Source: Deltaproteobacteria bacterium (GTDB lineage: Bacteria > Desulfobacterota > Binatia > UTPRO1). Taken from it: DNA of 64,000 nucleotides. The notes below the pieces were generated by a model. The model made no database searches. It was given only the letters and a program-made list of their open reading frames with translations, and was not told the origin of the DNA. The position numbers and the translations under genes are program-made. How positions within the stretch are numbered: the first letter of the stretch is position 1; every line of letters begins with the position of its first letter. Below are positions 17,259-26,966 of this stretch, piece after piece. The DNA is taken from positions 1-64,000 of the forward strand of contig JADLHM010000054.1 of NCBI GenBank assembly GCA_020848745.1, written 5' to 3'.

Positions 17259-17729
17259 CTAGTCGTCCTCTCCGAGAATCTCGCTCACGATGTCCGGTGG
17301 ATGTCCGCGACCGAGGAGGAAGCGAAACGCCTTGGATCGCTCGGCCCGCGATGCCGGCGCCGCGGTCCCGAACCGCCGTCCGAGCGCCGCGCGCCCGAGC
17401 GCGACCTCGCTGCGGCCTTCGAGGACCCCGGCAATCGCACGATCGACGACGCTATCGGTGAGCCCCCTGCGAGTCAATTCGTGGGCGACTTTCAAGCGCC
17501 CGGCGCCCCGTCGGAGCAGAAGCTCCTCGGCTCGGCGCTCGGCGAGGGCATCGTCGTCGACGTAGCCGAGCTCGACGAGCCGTTCCAGGGTCGCCGCGAC
17601 GAGATCAGGAGCGATCCGTCGCGCCGCCAGGTGCTTTGCGACCTCGGCCTCCGAATGCGCCGCCCGCGCCAGGAACGCCACCGCGGCCGCGAACGCGGCT
17701 GCGTGGGAGTCGGCCGGCGCCTCGGGCAA
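17259..17729 (-). CDS. recX: Regulatory protein RecX
   Basis: Small helical modulator of RecA. The 156-aa protein shows the tandem three-helix RecX repeats: AVAFLARAAHSEAEVAKHLAARRIAPDLVAATLERLVELGYVDDDALAERRAEEL, then HELTRRGLTDSVVDRAIAGVLEG, then a last repeat with KAFRFLLGRGHPPDIVSEIL. TTG 17729 is taken as start because the longer upstream frame is an Arg/Ser/Pro-rich shadow of pilT; the exact start is uncertain. It follows pilT by 7 bp and precedes alaS. Confidence 0.85.
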   Translation of the reverse strand: MPEAPADSHAAAFAAAVAFLARAAHSEAEVAKHLAARRIAPDLVAATLERLVELGYVDDDALAERRAEELLLRRGAGRLKVAHELTRRGLTDSVVDRAIAGVLEGRSEVALGRAALGRRFGTAAPASRAERSKAFRFLLGRGHPPDIVSEILGEDD

Positions 17730-17736
17730 CCCGGAC

Positions 17737-18894
17737 TCAGAAGCGGTCGATCTTGAACGCCGCGCCCTGGCCGGCGTCGGCGCGCTCGCCCTTGTCGAAC
17801 TGATCCCAGCGGGCGTCGCTCGTGGAGGCGATGCCGCGGACCTTGAGGGCGAAGTCGTCGGGGTTCGTCGCTTGCGCAAGCGCCTCTTCGTACGTGATCA
17901 GGTCTTCGCGGAAAAGCGCCATCAACGATTGGTCGAACGTCTGCATGCCGTAGGTGGCGTGACCGCGCGCGATCGCGTCGGTGAGCTCGTGCGTCCGCTC
18001 CTTCTGCGCGATGCATTCGCGCACGAGGGCCGTCGACAAGAGCACCTCGACCGCCGGCACCATGCCCTTCCCGTCGGCGCGCTTCACGAGGCGCTGGCTG
18101 ATGATGCCCTTGACGACCGACGAGAGGATCAGCCGGATCTGGTCGCGCTGGTGCTCGGGGAACGCCGAGATCGCGCGCGTCACGGTTTCGCGCGCGTCGA
18201 GCGTGTGCAGCGTGCTCATGACCAGGTGCCCCGTCTCGGCGGCGAGGATCGCGGTCTCGATCGTCTCGAGATCGCGCATTTCGCCGACCAGGATCACGTC
18301 CGGGTCCTGACGGAGCGCGCCACGCAGCCCGTCGGCGAACGTCCGGCAGTCGTAGCCGATCTCGCGCTGGTTGATGATGCAGAGCTCGTCGGTGTGGGTG
18401 TACTCGATCGGATCCTCGATGGTGATGATGTGACGATCGCGGGTGATGTTGACGTGATGGATCATCGAGGCGAGCGTCGTGCTCTTGCCACTGCCCGTGG
18501 TCCCGGTGACGAGGATGAGGCCGCGATGCTCGAGCGCGATCTGCTCGACCACCGGCGGCAGCTTGAGGTCGCGGATCGTACGGACCTGCGGCGGGATCAC
18601 GCGGAGCGCGATCGAGATCTCGCCCCGCTGGTGGAAGATGTTGACGCGGAACCGGCCGTTCCCGGGGCTGGCGTACGCCAGATCGGCCTGCAAACGCTCC
18701 CGAAGCTGGACCTCGTGATGCTCGTCGAGCAAGCGAGCGAGGAAGCCCCCCATGTCTTCGCGACTGAGAGCACCGACCCCCTCCATCGGAGCGAGCCGCC
18801 CATGAGCCCGGAACATGGGCGGCCGTTCGACTTTCAGATGGACGTCGGAAGCCTCGATCGCGATGCCGTGCCCGAGAATCGTGTCAAGTTCCAT
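17737..18894 (-). CDS. pilT: Type IV pilus retraction ATPase PilT
   Basis: Hexameric ATPase that depolymerises type IV pili for twitching motility. The 385-aa protein has the N-terminal PAS-like domain ([20 protein letters not shown]), Walker [10 protein letters not shown], the Asp box ([12 protein letters not shown]), Walker B ([12 protein letters not shown]) and the His box ([11 protein letters not shown]). ATG 18894 gives the usual N-terminus. It lies 13 bp after recA and just before recX, so a pilus gene sits inside the DNA-repair operon; no other pilus genes are in the window. The paralog PilU is an alternative name. Confidence 0.93.
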   Translation of the reverse strand: MELDTILGHGIAIEASDVHLKVERPPMFRAHGRLAPMEGVGALSREDMGGFLARLLDEHHEVQLRERLQADLAYASPGNGRFRVNIFHQRGEISIALRVIPPQVRTIRDLKLPPVVEQIALEHRGLILVTGTTGSGKSTTLASMIHHVNITRDRHIITIEDPIEYTHTDELCIINQREIGYDCRTFADGLRGALRQDPDVILVGEMRDLETIETAILAAETGHLVMSTLHTLDARETVTRAISAFPEHQRDQIRLILSSVVKGIISQRLVKRADGKGMVPAVEVLLSTALVRECIAQKERTHELTDAIARGHATYGMQTFDQSLMALFREDLITYEEALAQATNPDDFALKVRGIASTSDARWDQFDKGERADAGQGAAFKIDRF

Positions 18895-18907
18895 GCGGTC
18901 TGTCCGG

Positions 18908-19951
18908 TCAGTCCGCGGCCCCTCCATTTCCGGCGCTGGCCGGAGCTGCGAGGCCGCACTTCTCCCGGATCCTCCGCTCGATGACATCGGCCGTTTCGCG
19001 GTTCTCCTTGAGGAACTCCTTCGTGTTCTCGCGGCCCTGACCGATCCGCTCGCCTTCGAAGGAGTACCAAGCCCCGCTTTTCTCGACGATTCCGAGTTCG
19101 GAGCCGATGTCGACGAGTTCCCCCTCCTTGGAGATGCCGGTGCCGTAGAGGATGTCGAACTCGGCCTCGCGAAAGGGCGGCGCCACCTTGTTCTTGACGA
19201 CCTTCACCTTGGTGCGGCTGCCGACGATCTGGTCGGCCTGCTTGATGGCGGCGATGCGGCGGATGTCGAGCCGGACCGACGAGTAGAACTTGAGCGCGTT
19301 GCCGCCCGTCGTGGTCTCCGGGTTGCCGAACATCACGCCAATCTTCATGCGAATCTGGTTGATGAAGACGACGATGGTGTTGGACTTGGCGATGGTGCCG
19401 GTGAGCTTGCGGAGCGCCTGCGACATGAGCCGCGCCTGGAGACCCATCTGCGGATCGCCCATGTCGCCCTCGATCTCGGCGCGCGGCACGAGCGCGGCGA
19501 CGGAGTCGACGACGAGGACGTCGATGGCGCCGCTCCGTACGAGCGTCTCGGCGATCTCGAGCGCCTGCTCGCCGTGATCGGGCTGCGAGATGAGGAGGTC
19601 TTCGGTCTTCACGCCGAGCTTGCGCCCGTAGACGACGTCGAGCGCGTGCTCGGCGTCGATGAAGGCGCAGATGCCGCCCTTCTTCTGCGCCTGCGCGATC
19701 ACCTGGAGGGCGAGCGTCGTCTTGCCGGAGGACTCGGGTCCGTAGATCTCGATGACGCGGCCGCGCGGCAGTCCGCCGACCCCGAGCGCCAGATCGAGCC
19801 CGAGCGAGCCCGTGGAGATGGTCTCGACGTCGCGGATGAGCGCGTCCTCGCCGAGCTTCATGATGGCGCCCTTGCCGAACTGCTTCTCGATCTGGCTGAC
19901 CGCGAGATCGATGGCGCGATCGCGATTCACTTCTGCTGCCATGGTTGCCAT
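18908..19951 (-). CDS. recA: Recombinase RecA
   Basis: Strand-exchange ATPase and LexA co-protease. The 347-aa protein is full length: Walker A GPESSGKT (71-78), the ADP-binding FIDAEHALD, Walker [11 protein letters not shown], the L1/L2 DNA loops ([24 protein letters not shown]). GGGAGGGGG lies upstream of ATG 19951; a second ATG (three codons in) is also usable. A sigma-70 promoter lies at 20132-20160, leaving a leader of about 175 bases. Confidence 0.98.
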   Translation of the reverse strand: MATMAAEVNRDRAIDLAVSQIEKQFGKGAIMKLGEDALIRDVETISTGSLGLDLALGVGGLPRGRVIEIYGPESSGKTTLALQVIAQAQKKGGICAFIDAEHALDVVYGRKLGVKTEDLLISQPDHGEQALEIAETLVRSGAIDVLVVDSVAALVPRAEIEGDMGDPQMGLQARLMSQALRKLTGTIAKSNTIVVFINQIRMKIGVMFGNPETTTGGNALKFYSSVRLDIRRIAAIKQADQIVGSRTKVKVVKNKVAPPFREAEFDILYGTGISKEGELVDIGSELGIVEKSGAWYSFEGERIGQGRENTKEFLKENRETADVIERRIREKCGLAAPASAGNGGAAD

Positions 19952-20131
19952 ACCCCCTCCCTTTCACCTCGAGTTGCGGTCGAACGCGGGTGTCGTCCTC
20001 CCGATGTGTGCGTGCTCTTAGTCGCTGGTGAGTGCGTCGTACACCGAGAGGCACGGTGACGAGTATCCGTCCGGCAACCGCTGTCGGCGGCGCGCGCTGC
20101 GCCTCGTGCGCGACCCGTTCGCACCGGGCGA

Positions 20132-20160
20132 AGATTAGGCGAATCGGGGGGAATCGTCAA
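20132..20160 (-). promoter_or_regulatory. recA promoter
   Basis: Minus strand TTGACG (20160-20155), 17-bp spacer, TAATCT (20137-20132). The -35 hexamer contains the stop codon of thpR (TGA, 20159-20157), so the promoter begins exactly where the upstream gene ends. No certain LexA operator could be recognised. Confidence 0.65.
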
Positions 20161-20753
20161 GGAAGTCCGCCTCCGCCGGCGAGCGCGAACGTCGCGAGCG
20201 GCGCGTGGCGCGCCCCACCCTTGGCGAGCTCGCTCCGGTAGAGGGTCACGCGGCCGACGGGGGCCGCGCCGAAATCGCGATCGCCGTCGCGCCCGAGCAG
20301 TCCGAGATCCGACCCGGCGCCGCGTGTCCGGGTCCGCACCCGCCCGAGGGTCACGTGCGGCCGGAACGGCCGACGCTCGCGCGGGAAGCCCGCCGCCTCG
20401 CACGTCCGCTGGACCGCGTCCGCGAGCCCGCGGAGCGGCGGAGCGGCGACCCCGACCCAGAGCACCTGCGGTCGGGCGAGGCTCGGAAACGCCCCGACCC
20501 CGACCACCCGTGCCGTGAAGCACGCCGTGCCCGCGAGCGCACGCGCGAGCCGCGCCGCCAGGTCCGGGACCGACGTCGCCGGCACGTCGCCGAGGACCGC
20601 GAGGGTGAGGTGCAGATTCCCCGGCCGCGTCCAGGCGACGCCGGGGATCGTCGCGCGCAGGTCGCCGAGATACGCGCCGACCGCCCTCCGCGCGGGGTCC
20701 TCGAGGTCGATCGCGACGAAACAGCGCCAGCGCTCGTCCGCTCCGGCGGGCAC
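20157..20753 (-). CDS. thpR: RNA 2',3'-cyclic phosphodiesterase
   Basis: 2H-phosphoesterase family (ThpR/LigT). Both HxTx motifs are present: HLTLAVLG (His48) and HVTLGRVRTR (His133), in a 198-aa protein beginning with the family segment RCFVAIDLEDPARR. GTG start 5 bp after the cinA stop; leftward operon with cinA and pgpA. Its stop codon lies inside the recA promoter. Confidence 0.93.
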   Translation of the reverse strand: MPAGADERWRCFVAIDLEDPARRAVGAYLGDLRATIPGVAWTRPGNLHLTLAVLGDVPATSVPDLAARLARALAGTACFTARVVGVGAFPSLARPQVLWVGVAAPPLRGLADAVQRTCEAAGFPRERRPFRPHVTLGRVRTRTRGAGSDLGLLGRDGDRDFGAAPVGRVTLYRSELAKGGARHAPLATFALAGGGGLP

Positions 20754-20757
20754 CGGA

Positions 20758-22065
20758 TCACCCCGGAGCGACGCTCTCGGCCTTGGCGCTCGCCGGCGCG
20801 GCCCCGCGCCGCCCGACCTCGAGGAGCGGCGCGCCGAGCAGGTGCCGGCGCACCCAGTCGAGCGCGATCTGCGACGACAGGAGCTTCACCCACTCGCGGT
20901 TGCCCCAGAGCTGATAGCGGCGGGTGACCGTCGGCGCGCCCGCCGCCGCGAGCCCGAAGCACACGGTCCCGACCGGCTTCTCGGCCGTGCCGCCGTCCGG
21001 GCCCGCAACGCCCGTGACGCCGACGGCGATGTCCGCGCCGAGCACGCGCCTGGCCCCCTCGGCCATCGCGCCCGCGACCTCCTCGCTCACCGCGCCGCGG
21101 GCCGCGAGGACGTTCGCCGGCACCCCGAGCACCCGCTCCTTCACGTCGTTGGCGTAGGCATTGACGGCCCCCCGGTAGTACGTGGAGCAGCCGGGTACGT
21201 TGGTGAGGCGGTGCGCGACGAGGCCGCCGGTGCAGGACTCACCGAAGCCGACGGTGACCTTGCGCGCGGCCAGCAGCTCGCCGACGACGCGCTCCATGCT
21301 CGTGTCGCCCTCCCCGTAGACGTACTGGCCGAGCCGCGCGTAGACCTCGCGCCCGAACGCGTCGAGCCGCCGATCGACGTCGTCGCCGCGCACCACCACC
21401 CGGACGGAGACCTCGGGGAAGTTCGCCCGGAACGACCACCGCCCTTCACCCGGAACCCCGGCGATGATCTCGTCGAGCCCGGACTCGCTGATGCCGAAGG
21501 TCTGGAACGTCCGGTGTCCGACCCGCGCCGCACCCGTGAGCGTGGCGAGCCACGGCAGCACGGTGTCGGTGAGCATCGGCTTCATCTCGCGCGGCACGCC
21601 CGGCAGCACGACGAGGTGCCGGCGGGCGTCGGGCGGTCCGAGCTCGACGCGGTACCCGGGCGCCGTGCCGAGCCCGTTCGGTACGATCACGGCGCCCTCC
21701 GGAAAAGCCGCCTGCTTCAGGTTGTTCTCGGGCATCGGCCGGTTGAAGAGGCGGAAGAGCTCGCGGATGCGCTCGGCGACCGGCTCGTCGTGGACGAGCT
21801 TTCGGCCGATCAGCGCCGCGACGGTCTCGGTCGTGAGGTCGTCGGCCGTCGGACCGAGGCCGCCCGTCGCGATCACGACGGGCGCGAGCCGAAGCGCCTC
21901 GCTCCACGCCCACCGCAGACGCTCGGGATGGTCGCCCACGGTGAGCACCGCGACGACGTCGATGCCGAGCTCGAGCAGGCGATCGGCGATGAAGCCGGCG
22001 TTGGTGTCGGTCGTGCGGCCGGTGGTGAGCTCGTCTCCGGTGCTGATGATGGCGGCCTGGATCAT
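20758..22065 (-). CDS. cinA: CinA: NMN amidohydrolase / competence-damage protein
   Basis: Two-domain protein of 435 aa. The N-terminal MoCF-like domain (MIQAAIISTGDELTTGRTTDTNAGFIAD; TGGLGPTADDLTTE) acts on ADP-ribose-type pyrophosphates in relatives. The C-terminal PncC-type domain (GFGESCTGGLVAHRLTNVPG; AVGVTGVAGPDGGTAEKPVGTV) deamidates nicotinamide mononucleotide for NAD recycling. ATG 22065 overlaps the pgpA stop as ATGA. Commonly found upstream of recA. Confidence 0.94.
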   Translation of the reverse strand: MIQAAIISTGDELTTGRTTDTNAGFIADRLLELGIDVVAVLTVGDHPERLRWAWSEALRLAPVVIATGGLGPTADDLTTETVAALIGRKLVHDEPVAERIRELFRLFNRPMPENNLKQAAFPEGAVIVPNGLGTAPGYRVELGPPDARRHLVVLPGVPREMKPMLTDTVLPWLATLTGAARVGHRTFQTFGISESGLDEIIAGVPGEGRWSFRANFPEVSVRVVVRGDDVDRRLDAFGREVYARLGQYVYGEGDTSMERVVGELLAARKVTVGFGESCTGGLVAHRLTNVPGCSTYYRGAVNAYANDVKERVLGVPANVLAARGAVSEEVAGAMAEGARRVLGADIAVGVTGVAGPDGGTAEKPVGTVCFGLAAAGAPTVTRRYQLWGNREWVKLLSSQIALDWVRRHLLGAPLLEVGRRGAAPASAKAESVAPG

Positions 22066-22532
22066 GCGAGGACCCGTACCACGAGCTGCGCGTAGATGCC
22101 CGCGACGAGGTCGTCCGCGACGACGCCGACGCCGTTCTTGACGTGGCGGTCGAAGTGCCCGGCCGGAAACGGCTTGACCACGTCGAACAGCCGGAAGGCG
22201 GCGAAGGCGATCGCGAGCGCGCGCGCCGTCGGCGGCACCAGGGCGCCGGCGATCAGCATGCCGCACACCTCGTCGAGCACGATCCGCGAGCTGTCGGCCT
22301 GACCGTAGATCCGCCCCGCCCGCCCGCAGATCGGCATCGCGGCGAGGCTCGCGGCAGCGACCAGCGCCACCACCACCCACGCCGGCAGGCCCGCGTGGCC
22401 GAGTCCCACGAGCAGCGGGAGCGCGAGCAGCGATCCGAAGGTCCCGGGAGCGACCGGTACGTAGCCGACGTACGACCCGCTGGCGAGGAAGAGCACGACG
22501 CGATCCACGAGGGACCCGGTCGTGTCACGCAA
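22062..22532 (-). CDS. pgpA: Phosphatidylglycerophosphatase A
   Basis: Membrane phosphatase that makes phosphatidylglycerol. The 156-aa protein has the PgpA signature GYVPVAPGTFGSLLALPL near the N-terminus, the catalytic-site segment SSRIVLDEVCGMLIAG, then FRLFDVVKPFPAGHFDR and KNGVGVVADDLVAGIYAQ, with about four hydrophobic helices. TTG 22532 directly follows the stop of the large upstream gene, so the true start could be slightly different. Confidence 0.9.
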   Translation of the reverse strand: MRDTTGSLVDRVVLFLASGSYVGYVPVAPGTFGSLLALPLLVGLGHAGLPAWVVVALVAAASLAAMPICGRAGRIYGQADSSRIVLDEVCGMLIAGALVPPTARALAIAFAAFRLFDVVKPFPAGHFDRHVKNGVGVVADDLVAGIYAQLVVRVLA

Positions 22533-25500
22533 TCAGGGCGCCGTGCAACCCGCGGTGGTGATCGGCAACGAGGGCGCGAGCGCCGGCAACAAACCGGCCG
22601 CGCGCGGCGCGATCACCCGCAGGAGATCGTCGGCGGCGCAATCGTGGTCCAGCCGCAACGCCGCCTCGTAGCTGGTGAGGGTCGCGAGCGTACCGGCACC
22701 CCGCAGCGTCGCGGCGAGCGCGTCGAGGTTCGCGGCGCGCTGCGGGCGCAGATGCTGGTCGAAGTCGATGCCGGCGCACTTCTTCTCGATCGCCGGACCG
22801 ACCTTGGCCCGCGCCGCCGCGATCTTCGCGCCTTCCTTCGCGCAGCCGGCGTCGGCCTTCGCGAGGCACGCCGCGTCGCCGGGCTTCGTCTGGATGCACG
22901 CGAAGACCTTGTCGACGCACTTGGTGAAACTCGCGAGCTTCTTGGTGAGGAACCCGCGCGCCGTCTTGGTGATCGCCGAGGCGCAGGCATGGAGCGCCTT
23001 GCCCTGCACGGCATCGCCGATGCCCTCGCCGTCGCCGTCGTAATCAGGAAGGCACGCGGCGCCCGCGACGCCGGCGATCCGGTGGAGCTCGCCCGCACGC
23101 GGCGCCTCGGTGCCGTACACGACGCCCGCTCCGCAGGCATACCGCCGCGCGATGCACTCCGCGACGTCGGCGGCGCTCGCCGCCGGATGCCCGAGCTCGT
23201 CCTCACAGTCGTCGTCGACGTTGAGATAGCCGAGACCGCTCGCGCCGCGCAGATCGTTCGCGTCGACGAGCGCGCCGCCGCACTTGCCGCCGACGGTCGC
23301 GAGGAGCTTGGCGCGCGCCGCGGACGCCGCGCCGCCGAGGCTCACGCACTTGGCGCTCGCCTTCCCGACGCAGGCGGCGTCGTCCGGCTTCGTCTGGATG
23401 CACTTGAGGAGGCCGTTCGTACAGGCATCGAGCTGCTTCAGGCGGGCGGAGAGGAAGCCGACGCCCGCCTTGCCGATCGCCTGCTGGCACTTGGTCGCGT
23501 TCTTGGCGGCGGTCGCGTCCGCGAGCCCCCCGAGCTCGACGACGATCGAGGTGGGCAGCGGCGTCGGGACGAGCGTGCCGGTCGGACCGACGAAGGGCGT
23601 GCCGGTGGCCGTTGCGGAGGGCGGATTACCGGGTGTGGCGGACGGTGTCGCGCTCGCCGTGACGACGCCCGTCGGCGTCACGCTCGGCGTGGACGTCCCG
23701 CCCGAGGTGCCCGAGGGCGTCGGCGTCGCGCTCGAGGTTGCCGTCGCAGTGCGGGTCGCGGTCGGCGTGACGGTCACGACCGGCGTCGCGGTCCTGGTGG
23801 CGGTCGGCGTGACGGTCACGACCGGCGTCGCGGTCCTGGTGGCGGTCGGCGTGACGGTCACGACCGGCGTCGCGGTCCTGGTGGCGGTCGGCGTCGCGGC
23901 GACCGGGGTCGTGGTCCGCGTGGGGGTCACCGTCCGGGTCGGCGTCACCGTCGAGGTCGGCGTCGCCGTCCGGGTAGGGGTCGGCGTCGCCGTCCGGGTC
24001 GGCGTCGGCGTGCGGGTCGGCGTCGGCGTCGGGGTCGCCGTGACGGTGGGACACGTGAAGGCCGCGCAGGTCTCGTTGCAGCACGCGCCATCCGCGGCGG
24101 CGCCTTTGTCGCAGATCTCGCCGGCCTGCCGCTTGCCGTCGCCGCACACGGGACAGTTGGGTCCACCCTCGGTGAGGGCGCGCGTCCCCTTCGCAGGATT
24201 GAAGACGACGTTGCCGGGAATGACCGGCGTCACGCCCGGCGGCTGGGTCAGGGTGACGGAACCACCCGGATTCGCCAGATACTGAGAAGAGCTCCCGAGC
24301 GACATCGCGCGGCGCGAGATGAGCTCGATGTCCGAGCCGCCGGCGACGCTCTGCGCGTTCACCCCGGCGTGCCCGTCGATCTTGACCGAGCTGCCGATCG
24401 TGAGCCCGCAGCCCGCGAAGGTGATGGTCTGGCCGGTACCGCTCAGCGCGCCACCGAACGCCAGGACGTTCTTCGTGACGCTGATGTTCCCCGAGGCGCC
24501 CTCGTCGGTCGCGAGCCCTGACTCGAAGTCGACGTAGCCGCCGTCGCCTTCGCCGCTCGCACTGCCGCCCGTCGAGTCGATGATGCCGCTGATCGCGACC
24601 GCGCGTCCCGCGGTGCCGGCGACGTCGCCGCCGGCGCCGAAGCCGTGCGAGTTGATGTCGGCGCCGAGGAGGAGATCGTGGCCGGCGGTGAGGTCGATCG
24701 AGCCACCGTCGCCTCCGGCGTTGCCGCTCGTCATCGAGATCAGTCCGCCGACGAACTGCATGTCGCCATCGAGCGGGTTCACACGGTAGAAGTCGACGTC
24801 GCTCGAATCGAGCGTGAGGAAGCCGCCGTCGCCGTCGAAGTTGGTGGCGGCGTCGAGGCGCATGGTCACGTTGTCGAACAGCATCAGGCCGAACGACGTG
24901 GCGTCGATACTGCCGCCGTAGCCGCCGAAGGTGTCGGTCGCGCTGCCGCGCACCAGGAGGCTGATCGTGCTGTCGCCGTCGAACAACAGCTGGCCGCCGG
25001 CCTTGACGCCGCCGATGCCGTCCTCGCCGGCCGCAAAGGACATCGCGCCGCCGTCGCCGCCGCCGGCGGTGCTGTCCGCCGTGACCGAGCGCCGTACGAA
25101 GACGTCGTCGCCGGCCGTGAGCACGAACTCGCCGCCGCCGCCGCCGCCGCCGCTCACATCGACGGCTTTCTTGACGTCGACGTTCACCGCGCCCTGCAGG
25201 TCGACGATGCCGCCCGTGCCGCCGTTCTGGCCCGTGAGGGACAACGGACCGTCGACGATCACGCTGCCGTTCTGGGCGATGGCGGAAAGCTCGCCGCCGT
25301 CGGTGTAGCGATCGCCGAGGTCGGCGAAGGAGCTGATGCCGTTGGCGCGCACGACCGGATCACCGCCGAGGAAGTGAATGGCGGCGCGCGGCTGGCCCGC
25401 GACCGTGGTGTCGGTGCCGCCCGCCGTGAGGAAGATCGTGCCCCCGCCGTCGCCGCTGACGTCGAGGGAGCCGGTGCCGTCGATCACGATGCGGCGCGAG

Positions 25501-25886
25501 GCGGTCAGCGAGATGAGCCCGCCCTGGATGATGAAACCGTCCGGCTTGTAGAAGTCTCCCCGCGCCTGCAGGCGCCCGGCGCCCGTGACCGAAACGTCGC
25601 GGGCGTTCACGACCTTGATGAAGCCGCTGCCGACCATCTGGAAGAGCTTCTCGACGAAGAGATCGCGGCCGTTCAGATCGAACGTGCAGCCGCCCGCCGT
25701 GACGTCGACCGGGCCGGTCAGGTGTACTTCGCTGGCGGAGCACGTACCGTTGGCGCAGAGCACGTTCTGCGTGTTGACCAACGCGTCGGGGCCGCAGGTC
25801 GCCGTGACGGCTTCCGCGCGGGTCGCGCCGAGCGAGCAGACGAGCGCGGCGACCAGAACGCCAAGGCGGAAGAGACGATCGTGCAT
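22533..25886 (-). CDS. Large modular secreted protein: Gly-rich beta-helix, Cys-rich repeat, Thr-Pro linker, duplicated Cys domains
   Basis: A 1117-aa secreted protein of unknown role. ATG 25886 gives a signal peptide ([20 protein letters not shown], cleavage near AEA). Residues about 30-560 are Gly/Asp-rich repeats of short beta strands ([40 protein letters not shown]), as in right-handed beta-helix surface proteins. Around 575-610 is a Cys-rich unit ([24 protein letters not shown]) of the DUF4215/Myxococcus Cys-repeat type. Residues about 610-780 are a Thr-Pro linker with three exact 14-residue repeats. The tail (about 795-870 and 965-1035) holds two copies of a Cys-bearing helical domain, each with a CIQTKPxDAAC core, around an insert with calcium-site-like [11 protein letters not shown]. 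Confidence 0.8.
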   Translation of the reverse strand: MHDRLFRLGVLVAALVCSLGATRAEAVTATCGPDALVNTQNVLCANGTCSASEVHLTGPVDVTAGGCTFDLNGRDLFVEKLFQMVGSGFIKVVNARDVSVTGAGRLQARGDFYKPDGFIIQGGLISLTASRRIVIDGTGSLDVSGDGGGTIFLTAGGTDTTVAGQPRAAIHFLGGDPVVRANGISSFADLGDRYTDGGELSAIAQNGSVIVDGPLSLTGQNGGTGGIVDLQGAVNVDVKKAVDVSGGGGGGGEFVLTAGDDVFVRRSVTADSTAGGGDGGAMSFAAGEDGIGGVKAGGQLLFDGDSTISLLVRGSATDTFGGYGGSIDATSFGLMLFDNVTMRLDAATNFDGDGGFLTLDSSDVDFYRVNPLDGDMQFVGGLISMTSGNAGGDGGSIDLTAGHDLLLGADINSHGFGAGGDVAGTAGRAVAISGIIDSTGGSASGEGDGGYVDFESGLATDEGASGNISVTKNVLAFGGALSGTGQTITFAGCGLTIGSSVKIDGHAGVNAQSVAGGSDIELISRRAMSLGSSSQYLANPGGSVTLTQPPGVTPVIPGNVVFNPAKGTRALTEGGPNCPVCGDGKRQAGEICDKGAAADGACCNETCAAFTCPTVTATPTPTPTRTPTPTRTATPTPTRTATPTSTVTPTRTVTPTRTTTPVAATPTATRTATPVVTVTPTATRTATPVVTVTPTATRTATPVVTVTPTATRTATATSSATPTPSGTSGGTSTPSVTPTGVVTASATPSATPGNPPSATATGTPFVGPTGTLVPTPLPTSIVVELGGLADATAAKNATKCQQAIGKAGVGFLSARLKQLDACTNGLLKCIQTKPDDAACVGKASAKCVSLGGAASAARAKLLATVGGKCGGALVDANDLRGASGLGYLNVDDDCEDELGHPAASAADVAECIARRYACGAGVVYGTEAPRAGELHRIAGVAGAACLPDYDGDGEGIGDAVQGKALHACASAITKTARGFLTKKLASFTKCVDKVFACIQTKPGDAACLAKADAGCAKEGAKIAAARAKVGPAIEKKCAGIDFDQHLRPQRAANLDALAATLRGAGTLATLTSYEAALRLDHDCAADDLLRVIAPRAAGLLPALAPSLPITTAGCTAP
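23758..23883 (-). repeat. Three exact 42-bp tandem repeats in the Thr-Pro linker
   Basis: A 42-bp unit repeated three times without a mismatch (starts at 23758, 23800 and 23842), followed by a partial fourth. Each unit encodes 14 residues of the form [14 protein letters not shown] within the linker of the large secreted protein. Because the unit is a multiple of 3, copy-number change alters linker length only. Confidence 0.9.
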
Positions 25887-26143
25887 GCGTCTAGGGGGAG
25901 AGCGATTCGAGAGGTTCGAGCGAAGCCTCTGGAGTCGCGTCGACCTTATCGGGGCGTCCAGAATCATGTCAACGTACTTTCGACATCGCATGACGGATCC
26001 ATGCCGGCCCCCACCCTCTTGGTCTCGGTCCGGCAAAGATGCTAACAAAGCGCGGTCGTTACGCGCCGACGCTGCGGAAGCCCCGCAAACCCTATGGCGC
26101 GGAGCGCGGCGCGATCACCCTGTGGCGCGGAGAGAATGACGTC

Positions 26144-26938
26144 ATGCAGATGGAACGGGAGCTCGAGGTCGCCCGCAGCGCCGCCAAGGCCGCTGGGCAG
26201 GTCCTGTTGCGCTACTACGGCAGCGCGTATCGCGTCTCCGAGAAGAGCGCCGACAACCCGGTCACCATCGCCGACCTGGAATCGAACGAGCTCCTGAAAT
26301 CGACCATCCTCGCCGCGTTCCCGGGCGACGGCTGGCTCTCGGAAGAGACCGCCGACTCGGACGAGCGCCTGAAGCAGAAGCGCGTGTGGATCGTCGACCC
26401 GCTCGACGGCACCAAGGAGTTCATCGGCGAGATCCCCGAGTTCTGCGTCTGCATCGCGCTCGTCGAGGACGGCACGCCCCGCGTCGCCGTCGAGTACAAT
26501 CCCGTCCGCGACGAGCTCTTCGCCGCCTGCAAGGGCGGCGGCACCACGCTCAACGGGGCGGCGGTCCACGTGAGCAAGTCGAGCGACCTCCGCCACGCGA
26601 GCGTGCTCGCGAGCCGCAGCGAGGAAGCGCGCGGCGAGTGGGAGCCCTATCAGTCGCGCATGCGGGTCGAGCTCACGGGCAGCGTCGCCTACAAGTTCGC
26701 CCTGGTCGCGGCGGGGCGCCACGACGCAACCTTCACGCTCACGCCCAAGAACGAGTGGGACGTGTGCGCCGGCGCGCTGCTGGTCGCCGAGGCGGGCGGC
26801 ATGGTGACGGACCCCGACGGTCGGGCGATCCGCTTCAACAACGCCGACACGCTGCTGCCGGGCCTGATCGCGTCGAACGGGCTCCTGCACCGCCCGATCC
26901 TGAACACCATCCGCGCCGTTCGCGCTTCGATGGAATAG
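26144..26938 (+). CDS. CysQ-like 3'(2'),5'-bisphosphate nucleotidase / inositol-phosphatase family
   Basis: Mg-dependent phosphatase of 264 aa. It carries the family motifs WLSEETADS (metal-binding Glu), WIVDPLDGTKEFIGEIPEF (DPLDGT) and NEWDVCAGALLVAEAGG (WDxxAG). The TKEF extension after DPLDGT is typical for CysQ, which clears 3'-phosphoadenosine-5'-phosphate in sulfate assimilation; an inositol monophosphatase role cannot be excluded. ATG 26144 is preferred because the upstream open frame (from 26039) has no coding character; a second ATG lies two codons on. Confidence 0.88.
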   Translation: MQMERELEVARSAAKAAGQVLLRYYGSAYRVSEKSADNPVTIADLESNELLKSTILAAFPGDGWLSEETADSDERLKQKRVWIVDPLDGTKEFIGEIPEFCVCIALVEDGTPRVAVEYNPVRDELFAACKGGGTTLNGAAVHVSKSSDLRHASVLASRSEEARGEWEPYQSRMRVELTGSVAYKFALVAAGRHDATFTLTPKNEWDVCAGALLVAEAGGMVTDPDGRAIRFNNADTLLPGLIASNGLLHRPILNTIRAVRASME

Positions 26939-26966
26939 ACGAGACGGCGTCGGCGCCGTCCGCGCC

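Noticed and set aside
14772-17756. 994-codon open frame on the plus strand opposite alaS and recX
   Set aside because: Antisense shadow of GC-rich genes; the translation is His/Arg/Asp-rich with no domain, and the minus-strand gene is certain alaS.
23284-24285. Plus-strand frame with Val-Gly repeats ([10 protein letters not shown])
   Set aside because: Antisense of the Thr-Pro linker; repeat character comes from that linker.
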